A DNA stretch of 35,130 nt, from the IMG/VR virus record IMGVR_UViG_3300042691_048515, positions 1 through 35,130 of that record. The stretch is one strand, 5' to 3'. Positions within the stretch are counted from its first letter, which is position 1; each line of letters starts with the position of its first letter. This stretch comes from a virus. The notes under the pieces are model-generated. The model had not been told where the DNA came from, did no database searches, and saw only the letters and a program-made list of their open reading frames with translations. Below are positions 1-6,339 of the stretch, piece by piece. A program made the translations under genes and the position numbers.

Positions 1-2
1 CG

Positions 3-167
3 CTCGTGCCGACCGAGGTGCGGACTGACTTCCGCCGGGATTGCGTCGAGCGGCTGCGGATCTTTCTGTCGCAACTCGCCAACTTCCGGTTTGAACGGGA
101 CGTTTCGGGAGCGGAGCGGGGGGCCGAATCGCTCCCAGATCAGTCCGATCAGGAGGGAACCGGGTGA
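3..167 (+). CDS. 3' end of a phage gene, probably terminase small subunit
   Basis: The frame is open from the window edge to a TGA at 165-167, and its start lies outside the window. The visible 54 residues are charged (for example DFRRDCVERLRIFLSQL) with an acidic, low-complexity end. The stop overlaps the GTG start of the large terminase gene in a GTGA arrangement, so the two are translationally coupled. In lambda-type phages the gene directly upstream of the large subunit is the small, DNA-recognising terminase subunit. The assignment rests on position only, because the DNA-binding N-terminus is not in view. Confidence 0.55.
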   Translation, partial: LVPTEVRTDFRRDCVERLRIFLSQLANFRFERDVSGAERGAESLPDQSDQEGTG

Positions 168-2104
168 ATCCACTGGATCAGACCGCCGATTTCGCCGACT
201 GCTGGGACACATTCGAACCCATAAAACCGCTGAATTTCGCGGATTGGGCGGCCAAATACGTCGTGACGGACACGGGAAAGCCCTATGACGCTCTGTTCTA
301 TCCCCACATCACCGCCCCGGGGGGGCCGGGGGATGCGTTTGATGATCACCGGGTGCGGGTGATCGTGCTCCAATGGGGCGTGCGGCTGGGGAAAACCTTC
401 TTCGGATCGTGCTCACTGCTCAACGCAGCCCACCAAAGCCCGTCGCCGATGATGCTGGCCAGTTCTCGGGAGAAACTTTCCATCGATGTGACGGCCCGAT
501 TGTACGAAATGGTCCGCCGCGGCCCGCTGTCGGACCTGCTGGTCCAGCCCGAGCATCTGCAGAAACGGGATCTGGTCGAGTTCCAGGCGGCTCGCTGTTA
601 CGTCGCGTGGTCCCGTTCGCCGTCCAGCCTGGCCGACAAGAACTGCCGGGTGGGCCACGCGAACGAGGTCGACAAATGGGAACAGACCGGCACCAGCACC
701 GAGGGGGACCCGCTCGACCTGTTCCTCGACCGGTTCAACGACTTCCTGCCGTCGCGGAAGGTGGTCATCGAGGGGACCCCCTCGGTCAAACACCGTTCCC
801 GGGTCGAGCGGTGGCGGCTCTTGGGGTCGAACTGTCGGCTGTGGGTGCCGTGCCGGCGGTGCGGGCGGTACCAGGTGCTGATCCTGGGGAATGAAAAACT
901 CCCCCACGGGATCAAATGGGCGGCCGGGCCCGACGGGCGGACCGATCTCGACACCGCGGTGGCGACCGCCCGCTACGTCTGCGAACACTGCCACGGCGAT
1001 CTCCAGTCGGAAGACCGCCCGTGGATGCTGCGGCGGGGGGTCTGGGTGCCGGAGGGGTGCGCGGTGAACGATGCGGCGGCCCTCGAGGTGGCGACCGCCG
1101 AGACCCGGCCGACCTGGACGGGCTGGTCCGAGGCGTCGTGGATCACCGGGACCCCGTTGCGGGTGGGGGAGGTCGCGTCGTACCAGCTCGCCTCGTGGTA
1201 CGCGCAGGCGATCCCCGGCTGGGGCGACTTCGCCCGGCGGTTCCTGACGGTCAAATCCCGGCCGCAGTCGCTGCGGGCGTTCGTCAACCAATGGGCGGCC
1301 GAAACCTGGGAGGCCAGCGAGCGGCGGGAGACCTGGGAGAAACTCGGGCAACGGCTGATCGATCCCGACCTGGCCGAGGGGGTCGCCCCGGGGTCGTCGG
1401 TCGTGATCACCGCCGGCATCGACAAACAGGTCAGCCATTACGTCTGGCTGATCGCCGCGTGGGACCATCGCGAGCGGCCGCACGTGCTGGCCTATGGCAC
1501 GTGCCAGACGCTCGACCAGCTCGACGCCGCGGTGCTCAACCGGACCATCCCCACCGCGGGGACAATTCCGCAGCGGGTGCGGCTGGCCCTGATGGACTCT
1601 GGGTTCCGGAACTCAGTGGTGTATCGCTACTGCCGGTCTCGGACCCGCCGCGCCCGGATCTACCCCTGCAAGGGAGCGAACTCGCCGCTGGGGACGTTTG
1701 TTCAAAAACGGATCCTGGGCGAAAACACCTCGAGCCCCGGGCAGAAAATCGTGCTGGTTGACACTGTCTCCACGCAGGACTGGATCGATGGAGTGATTGC
1801 CGGTGACGAGGCGGGGGGATCGACCGCGAGCCTGTTTGCCGGGTCGCTCGGTCAACACCAGGACTTCCTCGAGCAGTTGCTGAACGATGGGCCCGTGGGG
1901 TCGATCGCGAAGGACGGCAACTACCGCGAGCGGTGGGAGCGATTGGATCCGAATGTTCCGAACGACTACCGCGACGCGTGGCGGTACGCGTTTGCCGCGC
2001 TGAAACTCCTCAACCGCGGGGCTGCCATGCGTCCGCGGCCTGTGGTACACTCGGACTCTCCTACGACGCCCGACGCTGGAACCGTGCGCGTCGTCGAGCT
2101 GTAA
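164..2104 (+). CDS. Terminase large subunit, lambda GpA family
   Basis: This is the packaging motor ATPase and nuclease that cuts concatemeric DNA and pumps it into the prohead. At 646 residues it matches lambda gpA in length. The N-terminal ATPase has a Walker A-like loop GVRLGKT (about residues 72-78) and a Walker B-like NEVD (about 167-170), followed by the GTPS coupling-like segment at 204-207. A zinc-finger-like insert has CRRC at 230-233 and CEHC at 273-276. The C-terminal nuclease shows acidic positions in AGID (about 417-420), LMDSG (about 476-480) and DYRDAWRYA (about 601-609), the usual GpA pattern. The start is GTG at 164, overlapping the upstream stop. The family is clear; individual catalytic residues are assigned by eye. 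Confidence 0.95.
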   Translation: MNPLDQTADFADCWDTFEPIKPLNFADWAAKYVVTDTGKPYDALFYPHITAPGGPGDAFDDHRVRVIVLQWGVRLGKTFFGSCSLLNAAHQSPSPMMLASSREKLSIDVTARLYEMVRRGPLSDLLVQPEHLQKRDLVEFQAARCYVAWSRSPSSLADKNCRVGHANEVDKWEQTGTSTEGDPLDLFLDRFNDFLPSRKVVIEGTPSVKHRSRVERWRLLGSNCRLWVPCRRCGRYQVLILGNEKLPHGIKWAAGPDGRTDLDTAVATARYVCEHCHGDLQSEDRPWMLRRGVWVPEGCAVNDAAALEVATAETRPTWTGWSEASWITGTPLRVGEVASYQLASWYAQAIPGWGDFARRFLTVKSRPQSLRAFVNQWAAETWEASERRETWEKLGQRLIDPDLAEGVAPGSSVVITAGIDKQVSHYVWLIAAWDHRERPHVLAYGTCQTLDQLDAAVLNRTIPTAGTIPQRVRLALMDSGFRNSVVYRYCRSRTRRARIYPCKGANSPLGTFVQKRILGENTSSPGQKIVLVDTVSTQDWIDGVIAGDEAGGSTASLFAGSLGQHQDFLEQLLNDGPVGSIAKDGNYRERWERLDPNVPNDYRDAWRYAFAALKLLNRGAAMRPRPVVHSDSPTTPDAGTVRVVEL

Positions 2105-2107
2105 GCG

Positions 2108-2500
2108 ATGGCCAAACAATTGCTCCCGGACACCGCCCCGACTTCCGCCCCCCCTGCGGTGCCACCCACGCCGACCGACAGCGACGTGGGGACCAACAAC
2201 CGGATGCGGCGGGCGGTCTGTCCCGTCAATCCCGAGCACGGGGGGGCAACGGTCTACAGCACCAAAGGCCGCACCCGGTGGTGCAAATGCAACACCTGCG
2301 GCAAGACGTGGAAGCAGACCGCTCCGGCCTACACGAAATCGCAGGAATGGGCGGCAGAACTCGCCGATAACCTCGAGCGGGAGGCGGGCCGCCCGTCGCA
2401 GGTGGGAACCCGCTTGGTGGTCGTGCTCGACCTGGCCTCGTGCAAAGCGATCGTCAGCCGGTTGCGCGAAATCGCCGGGGCCGAAGAGTCGGCCGCCTGA
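2108..2500 (+). CDS. Small zinc-ribbon protein of unknown function
   Basis: This 130-residue protein begins three bases after the terminase stop. It has a proline/threonine-rich N-terminus (residues 6-24), then a compact zinc-ribbon-like core with a Cys in AVCPVNPEHGG and the cluster CKCNTCGKTW. A hydrophobic/helical C-terminus (LVVVLDLASCKAIVSRLREI) follows. Zinc ribbons of this kind usually bind nucleic acid or form protein interfaces. Its position in the packaging operon suggests a DNA-handling role, but no specific function can be assigned. ATG at 2108 is the only good start. Confidence 0.75.
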   Translation: MAKQLLPDTAPTSAPPAVPPTPTDSDVGTNNRMRRAVCPVNPEHGGATVYSTKGRTRWCKCNTCGKTWKQTAPAYTKSQEWAAELADNLEREAGRPSQVGTRLVVVLDLASCKAIVSRLREIAGAEESAA

Positions 2501-2535
2501 GCCGTTGTTGGATCCCTCTCCGCAGGAACGAACCG

Positions 2536-2913
2536 ATGTCGATCACCAGACCCAACTACGTGTACGCCGCGAAACTCGAACGGGTCGTGGATGGGGACAC
2601 GTATGAACTGATGGTAGACCTGGGGTGTTCCACCTGGGTGAAGATCACGGTGCGGCTGCTGGGGGTCAATTGTCCCGAGGTGCACGGGGAGACCCGCGAG
2701 GCGGGGTTGGCGGCCACCGAGGAGGCGCGGCGGTGGTTTGCGGAGCACCCCGACTTGGTGATTGAAACCCGCAAAGAACCGAAAAAACGGGTCGACGCGT
2801 TTCGCCGCTATCTGGCCTTGATCTACGGCATGAATGGACCCGAGGGGGAACAATCAAGCCTGTCGGAACATCTGCTGGCGACGCATCACGCCGGGTTGTT
2901 CCGACCCGAATAA
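2536..2913 (+). CDS. Staphylococcal nuclease-like (SNase/thermonuclease fold) protein
   Basis: This 125-residue protein has the SNase-family core: VVDGDTYEL (residues 17-25, metal-binding Asp19 and Asp21), RLLGVNCPE (40-48, catalytic Arg40 and Glu48) and DAFRRYLALI (87-96, second catalytic Arg). Asn45 sits where the calcium ligand Asp40 of S. aureus nuclease would be, a substitution seen in other homologues. No signal peptide is visible, so it should act in the cytoplasm, perhaps on host or phage nucleic acid. ATG at 2536 is chosen because the protein then begins just before the first beta strand; the in-frame extension upstream overlaps the previous gene and looks non-coding. An AGGA precedes the start. 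It is the last rightward gene before the leftward block. Confidence 0.88.
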   Translation: MSITRPNYVYAAKLERVVDGDTYELMVDLGCSTWVKITVRLLGVNCPEVHGETREAGLAATEEARRWFAEHPDLVIETRKEPKKRVDAFRRYLALIYGMNGPEGEQSSLSEHLLATHHAGLFRPE

Positions 2914-2941
2914 CGGCACACCGGTTGCGGGTGAAGCTCAT

Positions 2942-2993
2942 GGCACCTGTGGCCGGGGGAGGTGTGCGGCTACTAAACGCCCCTCCCGGTGCC
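2942..2993. terminator. Inverted repeat between convergent genes, probable bidirectional terminator
   Basis: GGCACC at 2942-2947 pairs with GGTGCC at 2988-2993, and GGGAGG at 2957-2962 pairs with CCTCCC at 2982-2987, leaving a bulge on one side. It fills the 92-bp gap between the SNase gene and the oppositely oriented ASCH gene, where a shared terminator is expected. The T-tract is poor (TGTTGTTGTG), so efficiency is uncertain. Confidence 0.5.
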
Positions 2994-3005
2994 GTGTTGT
3001 TGTGA

Positions 3006-3455
3006 TCAACCCAACGCCGAATAGGCGTTCAATCCGCTGAACTGGTCGTCCCAGTTCCAGAGCCCCAGCTTGCCCGGCGTCCGCCAGCCGAGCTCCTGCA
3101 GCCGGAACTGCTGCAGCGGCTCGACCAGCCAGCAGTAGGGGCCGATCTTCCACCGCTGGTGCCGCAGCTCGGTCACCTGCTCGACCGGGACGACGTCGAC
3201 CAGGTTGACCAAGCCCAAAACAAACCCGGCCGGCTGCCGATCGTGGAGGTGGTACCGCTTGATTTCGTCGTCGGTCAGTTCGCGTCCGGCCGATTTCTCG
3301 ATCATCGCCCGGGCGTTCCGCTCGACCCCTTGGCCAGCGTGAATCGCCAACGGCCCCCGGTAGTTCGTCGACCAGGACCGGTTTTCGATCGTCTTGATGC
3401 CCGCGACCAGCAGCGAGGCCCACGGCTGTTTGACGGTGAGCGCCCGGTAAATCAT
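3006..3455 (-). CDS. ASCH domain protein
   Basis: This 149-residue protein opens with a textbook ASCH signature: LTVKQPWASLLVAGIKTIE (residues 6-24) continuing to NRSW. It contains the GxKxxExR motif (Gly19, Lys21, Glu24, Arg26) and then YRGPLAIHAG. ASCH domains have a PUA-like fold and bind RNA or modified nucleosides; some, such as YqfB, hydrolyse acetylcytidine. The start ATG (3455-3453) overlaps the TGA of the upstream HTH gene as ATGA, so the two are coupled. It is the last gene of the leftward operon. The exact substrate cannot be read from the sequence. Confidence 0.9.
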   Translation of the reverse strand: MIYRALTVKQPWASLLVAGIKTIENRSWSTNYRGPLAIHAGQGVERNARAMIEKSAGRELTDDEIKRYHLHDRQPAGFVLGLVNLVDVVPVEQVTELRHQRWKIGPYCWLVEPLQQFRLQELGWRTPGKLGLWNWDDQFSGLNAYSALG

Positions 3456-3673
3456 CGGCCACCCTCCCGCCCGCTGCGGTCGTACGTGCCAACCCGCGGG
3501 CGTTCCTCCATCCGGTCCAGGTCGTCCGGCGTGAACAGCCAGTCGCGACCCTTGCGGGTGCCGAGCTGGTGCAGCCTGGCCAGCCGGCGGACGGTCGGTT
3601 CCGAAATGCCGACCGCTTTCGCGGCCTCGGCGGTGGAGTACAGTTTGAGCGGGGCGGATCGTTTGCGGGGCAT
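3452..3673 (-). CDS. Helix-turn-helix DNA-binding protein, MerR/excisionase type
   Basis: This 73-residue protein consists of a basic N-terminus (MPRKR) and a winged-helix HTH of the excisionase/MerR kind: LYSTAEAAKAVGISEPTVRR (about 11-30) followed by the wing-like GTRKGRDWLFTPDDLDRM. Proteins of this size serve as phage regulators or excisionases (recombination directionality factors). I prefer ATG at 3673 because the HTH begins shortly after it; a longer frame to 3736 adds residues unlike the domain. A weak AGGA lies upstream. It could regulate the duplicated leftward promoters or assist the integrase, but neither is shown here. Confidence 0.82.
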   Translation of the reverse strand: MPRKRSAPLKLYSTAEAAKAVGISEPTVRRLARLHQLGTRKGRDWLFTPDDLDRMEERPRVGTYDRSGREGGR

Positions 3674-3759
3674 GATATTCCTGAACTGAACACCCCGGCA
3701 GCATTTTGCCGGGGTCAACACAATGGTTTGCCGCAATGTGCGGCGGGCGTGGGGTGTGG

Positions 3760-4116
3760 TCAGGCGTTGATGTTTTCACCATCGCGCAGAACGTACCATT
3801 CAACGTCTGCATGGTGCTTTTCGGCATAGGAATTTGCGGCCGCGTTGCAGTGTTCGTAAAACGTATCGATCACGTCAAACGTTCCGTCGGCTTTGCAGAC
3901 CGCCAACTCGTAGTGGGGAACGGTGTGCTCGCACTCCCACAGCAGATCGTTGATCTCGCCGTCGGTCATGCCGAGATCTTTCAGCAGTTTGTAGGTCTCT
4001 TCGCTGGGCTTGGCGTTGGGCACGCCGTCGTCAATCTCGATCGGCAAATCAATTTTCTGGTCTCCCACATCAACACTGGCAGCAAAACAACCGGGGGTCA
4101 CGCTGTACTGTGGCAT
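3760..4116 (-). CDS. Conserved-looking hypothetical phage protein
   Basis: This 118-residue acidic soluble protein starts MPQYSVTPGCF. It contains a helical middle (KPSEETYKLLKDLGMTDGEI) and ends with HHADVEWYVLRDGENINA. I see no motif that gives a function. It lies between the HTH gene and the 67-residue gene in the leftward operon, with 86 and 74 bp gaps. Codon use matches its neighbours. Ribosome binding upstream of ATG 4116 is weak, so translation may depend on the leader RNA. Confidence 0.7.
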   Translation of the reverse strand: MPQYSVTPGCFAASVDVGDQKIDLPIEIDDGVPNAKPSEETYKLLKDLGMTDGEINDLLWECEHTVPHYELAVCKADGTFDVIDTFYEHCNAAANSYAEKHHADVEWYVLRDGENINA

Positions 4117-4190
4117 GGCAGAATTTCCAACTTGTAAGACTTGCTGATGAGTTGCCCGCCGCGACGTGCGGCGGGCCGGCGTGTGTGAGT

Positions 4191-4394
4191 TCAGGCCAGC
4201 TCAACACTCTTGGGCTCAAACGTCGGCTCAACGCCGTCGCAGTCGGGGCCAAGGTATTCGCCGTCAGCTGTGAAATACGCAAACACGCTGTATCCGTCGG
4301 TATCTCGCAGGATCGTCTTGCCGTCGACCCAGCACTCCAGCACCAGCTTGGCCACGTTGTACTTGGTTCCCTTGGTCAACTTGGTCAGGGTCAT
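4191..4394 (-). CDS. Small hypothetical protein, first gene of leftward operon L2
   Basis: This 67-residue beta-rich protein begins MTLTKLTKGTKYNVAKLVLE and ends TFEPKSVELA. No family is recognised. The start is supported by a strong Shine-Dalgarno GAGGAG in the leader. It is the first gene behind the L2 promoter. Its leader is copied in front of the 70-residue gene at 5591-5803 although the two proteins are unrelated, so the control region rather than the coding region was duplicated. Confidence 0.78.
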   Translation of the reverse strand: MTLTKLTKGTKYNVAKLVLECWVDGKTILRDTDGYSVFAYFTADGEYLGPDCDGVEPTFEPKSVELA

Positions 4395-4453
4395 GTCTCG
4401 AACTCCTCGGGCAGGGGGTGTCGTCGTTCGCGTTGTGCGTTCGACATGGTGTT

Positions 4454-4481
4454 ATCATAAACGCTATCGATCACAATGCAA
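4454..4481 (-). promoter_or_regulatory. Leftward promoter PL2 (TTGCAT-N16-TATGAT)
   Basis: Read on the minus strand, TTGCAT (4481-4476) and TATGAT (4459-4454) are separated by 16 bases, close to a sigma-70-type consensus in otherwise very GC-rich DNA. The first gene starts about 60 bases downstream with a strong ribosome binding site. The same -35, spacing and flanking TGTGATCG recur in copy B. The second copy is the main evidence; no transcript data are available. Confidence 0.72.
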
Positions 4482-4551
4482 CCCCACCACCACCAAATTC
4501 GTGCCGTTTTTTCGGCTCGGCGGGGGGTCGGGTGTGGATCGGAGCGACGCC

Positions 4552-4593
4552 GGAAGCTCCGTTCCAACGCCGAAAAATTTCCGGAATTCCGCC
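4552..4593. promoter_or_regulatory. 42-bp conserved box, copy A (candidate operator)
   Basis: This box begins GGAAGCTCCGTTCC and ends TTTCCGGAATTCCGCC. It differs from the box at 5958-5999 at one of 42 positions. It contains overlapping short palindromes, TTCCGGAA and CGGAATTCCG. It lies 71 bp upstream of the PL2 -35 element and downstream of the last gene of operon L1. Such conservation outside coding sequence suggests a protein-binding site or a shared RNA end. Confidence 0.6.
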
Positions 4594-4637
4594 GGGAGCC
4601 CCCCCGGAGTGGTCGTTCCGGGGGGGCTGGTGAAGGT

Positions 4638-5141
4638 TCAGGCAATCGCCTGGGCGACGGGCTGGCGGTCGCGCTCGCAGCCGAACGTGCGGGCTGTCTG
4701 CTCGGGGTCGTTGTTGGCAATCCCTTGCAGGTGGAGCAGCCGAACCCGGGCGAGGGCCTGCCAGTCACATCGGCCGGTGATCCACCACTGGTCACAGGTC
4801 AGATCGTAGTTGACCATTTCGCAGGTCCGGTACTGCCCGTTGTGATAGGCGACCTGGTCGACCAACTGCGGATCGCTGTAGCCGCTGTCGATGACGATCA
4901 GTCGGGCGGTCAGATCGATAATCACCAGCCCCGAGTCGAACCGCTGAAACTTGCGGCCCCGCTGGAACCATTTGACCCACGCCGTCGAGCCCTTGGCGTA
5001 GTGTTCGCAGGCCGCGCACAGCTCGGCCAGCGTGCGGGGGGTGCGGCTGCAGGCGGCGATCAGGCGATCCCCCATGCTGCCGTGAATGTCGGTCCAGTGG
5101 TCTCCCTCGTGGTCGCGGACGCACAGGCGAATGTCGCTCAT
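4638..5141 (-). CDS. Hypothetical protein, last gene of leftward operon L1
   Basis: This 167-residue protein starts MSDIRLCVRDHEGDHW at ATG 5141-5139, with GGAGA upstream. The middle contains LVIIDLTARLIVIDSGYSDP, a predicted beta-strand-rich segment, then YHNGQYRTCEMVNYDL and a Trp/Arg-rich C-terminal half. Several Cys and His residues could bind a metal, but no standard motif is evident. No family can be named with confidence. It follows the hairpin at 5179-5203, so its expression may depend on read-through of that structure. Confidence 0.72.
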   Translation of the reverse strand: MSDIRLCVRDHEGDHWTDIHGSMGDRLIAACSRTPRTLAELCAACEHYAKGSTAWVKWFQRGRKFQRFDSGLVIIDLTARLIVIDSGYSDPQLVDQVAYHNGQYRTCEMVNYDLTCDQWWITGRCDWQALARVRLLHLQGIANNDPEQTARTFGCERDRQPVAQAIA

Positions 5142-5178
5142 CGGAATCTCCAAACAGGGTTTGCAGCGGGGAAGAAAG

Positions 5179-5203
5179 GCCCCCGGGCGATGCACCCGGG
5201 GGC
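5179..5203 (-). terminator. Strong hairpin, intrinsic terminator-like, copy 1
   Basis: A perfect 9-bp inverted repeat, GCCCCCGGG/CCCGGGGGC, has a 7-base loop. On the minus strand it is followed by CCTTTCTT. It lies just after the 100-residue gene and before the 167-residue gene of operon L1. The same element with the same flanks occurs at 5553-5577. The T-run is interrupted, so partial termination or RNA processing are both possible. Confidence 0.62.
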
Positions 5204-5215
5204 AGTACCAGGTGG

Positions 5216-5518
5216 TTACAGGCTGACAGCCAAGCCGGTCCGGTCGCTGACCAGATCGGCCAGTGTGTCGCAGTAGACGTCGTCGTAACTCTCGATGTGG
5301 GTGATCTTGGACCCGGCGATCCGCAGGAACTCGACCCGGTAGACGTCGGCCGGCGTCAGCGTGATCCGGATGCAATTGATTTTGTCCCGCACGAAACCGG
5401 GGTTGTTGGGCAGCCGGAACTGCAGCGAATTGTCGCTGTACAGGAACTGGCGGGCCCCAGTCATCACGCGGAAACGGTTGCCACCCAATTGACGCAGAAT
5501 TTCGGAAGCGACGGTCAT
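5216..5518 (-). CDS. Conserved mobile-element protein of unknown function (LGG...MTGA family)
   Basis: This 100-residue protein begins MTVASEILRQLGGNRFRVMT and continues GARQFLYSDNSLQFRLPNN. It then has KINCIRITLTPADVYRVEFL and ends with a VYCDTLADLVSDRTGLAVSL-like tail. The pattern of an N-terminal LGGxxF..MTGA, central ItLtpaDvY and C-terminal TGL is one I recognise from small uncharacterised phage and plasmid proteins of about 100 residues. No catalytic motif is present. ATG at 5518 has CGAGG upstream. The gene is flanked on both sides by the paired GC-rich hairpins, which suggests its dosage is tuned separately from its neighbours. Confidence 0.8.
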   Translation of the reverse strand: MTVASEILRQLGGNRFRVMTGARQFLYSDNSLQFRLPNNPGFVRDKINCIRITLTPADVYRVEFLRIAGSKITHIESYDDVYCDTLADLVSDRTGLAVSL

Positions 5519-5552
5519 GGGAACCTCGGGAGCGGGCAGGGGGAGAAGAAAG

Positions 5553-5577
5553 GCCCCCGGGCGGTGCACCCGGGGGC
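5553..5577 (-). terminator. Strong hairpin, intrinsic terminator-like, copy 2
   Basis: The same 9-bp perfect stem, GCCCCCGGG/CCCGGGGGC, recurs with a 7-base loop and the same downstream CCTTTCTT on the minus strand. It sits immediately after the first gene of operon L1. The two copies agree over about 34 bases including the A-rich flank (minus-strand T-rich), differing at two positions. Confidence 0.62.
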
Positions 5578-5590
5578 GATTGCAAACACA

Positions 5591-5803
5591 TCACGGCCGA
5601 CAGATGCTGCCGACCGGCTCGCCGGCGTACTTGCCATTGGCCCACCGCAGTTCGACGTATTCCGACCCGTCGCTGGCAAACATTTGACAGACTCGCACCT
5701 TGCGACCGTAGCTGACACACGACCGAAGCAAAGTTTCGGTAAATCCCAGCGTGCGGCAAAACTCAATTGCTTGGGGGATTGTGTAGGTGTAGGACTTGAA
5801 CAT
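5591..5803 (-). CDS. Small hypothetical protein, first gene of leftward operon L1
   Basis: This 70-residue protein begins MFKSYTYTIPQAIEFCRTLG and ends with RWANGKYAGEPVGSICRP. Three cysteines and a basic middle (SYGRKVRVCQMF) are visible, but no known motif. ATG 5803 is supported by the strong leader Shine-Dalgarno GAGGAG and by the conserved cassette that ends at this start codon. A longer frame into the promoter region is rejected because it would read through the -10/-35 elements. Confidence 0.78.
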   Translation of the reverse strand: MFKSYTYTIPQAIEFCRTLGFTETLLRSCVSYGRKVRVCQMFASDGSEYVELRWANGKYAGEPVGSICRP

Positions 5804-5859
5804 CTCGAACTCCTCGGGGCTGGTGGTTCCGACTCGCGTTGTGCGTGTCTGATGAGTAC

Positions 5860-5887
5860 ATAATAACCGCCAGCGATCACAATGCAA
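5860..5887 (-). promoter_or_regulatory. Leftward promoter PL1 (TTGCAT-N16-TATTAT)
   Basis: On the minus strand TTGCAT (5887-5882) and TATTAT (5865-5860) lie 16 bases apart, with the same TGTGATCG following the -35 as in PL2. The first gene starts about 55 bases downstream. The -10 element differs from PL2 by one base. Conservation of both hexamers and spacing in two copies supports a real promoter. Confidence 0.74.
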
Positions 5888-5957
5888 GGGGGGTCGAACG
5901 GAATTTTGCCCGTTTTTTCCGCCGGGGCAAGGGTCGGAACGGGAACGGATCGTCCGT

Positions 5958-5999
5958 GGAAGCTCCGTTCCAACGCGGAAAAATTTCCGGAATTCCGCC
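5958..5999. promoter_or_regulatory. 42-bp conserved box, copy B (candidate operator)
   Basis: This matches 4552-4593 at 41 of 42 positions. It lies 70 bp upstream of the PL1 -35 element and about 57 bp before the rightward gpW-like gene. It is well placed for a factor that switches between leftward and rightward transcription. Confidence 0.6.
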
Positions 6000-6019
6000 C
6001 GGGCGGGGTGGTTTCCGGC

Positions 6020-6036
6020 TGGCGGGTGGTAGTTTG
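6020..6036 (+). promoter_or_regulatory. Recurrent TGGCGGGTGGTAGTTTG motif before the head operon
   Basis: This 17-base sequence lies 20 bases before the gpW-like start. It matches 31331-31347 at 16 of 17 positions, and related forms occur at 33655 and 33688. Recurrence at the head of rightward gene groups suggests a promoter or activator element for late genes. No convincing -35 partner is visible, so the call is tentative. Confidence 0.3.
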
Positions 6037-6055
6037 CCGCTGTTTTTTGCCGGCA

Positions 6056-6310
6056 ATGGGGGACCATATCGACTCCATGTCTGCCAGCGACCTACTGACC
6101 CAGACCGACGCGGCGATCAGCGGGCTGCTCACCAGCCTCGCGGATGCGAACTGCCAGGAGTACCGGATGCCCGACGGGCGGTCGGTGCGGCGGGCCGAGT
6201 TTGCCACGACCCTCACCAGCCTGCAGCAGTTGCGGGCGACGCTGCAGCGCGAGGTCGCCCTGCAGCAGCGGGGGGGCAAGGTGCGACTCGGGAGAATTGT
6301 GCGGCGGTGA
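6056..6310 (+). CDS. gpW-like head-tail joining protein
   Basis: This small protein has up to 84 residues. It has two predicted helices flanking a short hairpin: SDLLTQTDAAISGLLTSLAD, then YRMPDGRSVRRAEFATTL, then SLQQLRATLQREVAL and a basic end. That is the helix-hairpin-helix layout of lambda gpW and its many homologues. gpW sits on the portal ring and prepares it for tail attachment. The gene lies between terminase and portal as in lambda. ATG 6056 is listed; an in-frame ATG at 6077 (MSASD) is equally possible, as neither has a good ribosome binding site. Confidence 0.78.
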   Translation: MGDHIDSMSASDLLTQTDAAISGLLTSLADANCQEYRMPDGRSVRRAEFATTLTSLQQLRATLQREVALQQRGGKVRLGRIVRR

Positions 6311-6339
6311 TTCTGTCCCGTTCCTGATGTGAGCCCCTT

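Larger units (their letters stand above)
4392..4593 (-). repeat. Leftward promoter/leader cassette, copy A
   Basis: This stretch matches 5801-5999 in the same orientation and order. It has a start-proximal leader with GAGGAGTTCGAGA, the block ACGCACAACGCGA, a -10/-35 pair, TTGCATTGTGATCG, a run of six A/T bases in a GC context, and a 42-bp box at the far end. Identity is patchy between blocks and nearly perfect within them. It occupies the 243-bp gene-free stretch 4395-4637. Confidence 0.8.
5801..5999 (-). repeat. Leftward promoter/leader cassette, copy B
   Basis: This is the second copy of the control region described at 4392-4593, with the same element order and nearly the same length. It fills most of the 252-bp gap between the leftward operon L1 and the rightward head operon. 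From here the conserved box could influence both directions. No additional gene is seen in the gap. Confidence 0.8.

Noticed and set aside
6020-6036. Sigma-54 promoter (GG-N10-GC) reading of the TGGCGGGTGGTAGTTTGC sequence
   Set aside because: The spacing between the GG and GC elements is too long for the sigma-54 consensus, and the other copies lack the GC.
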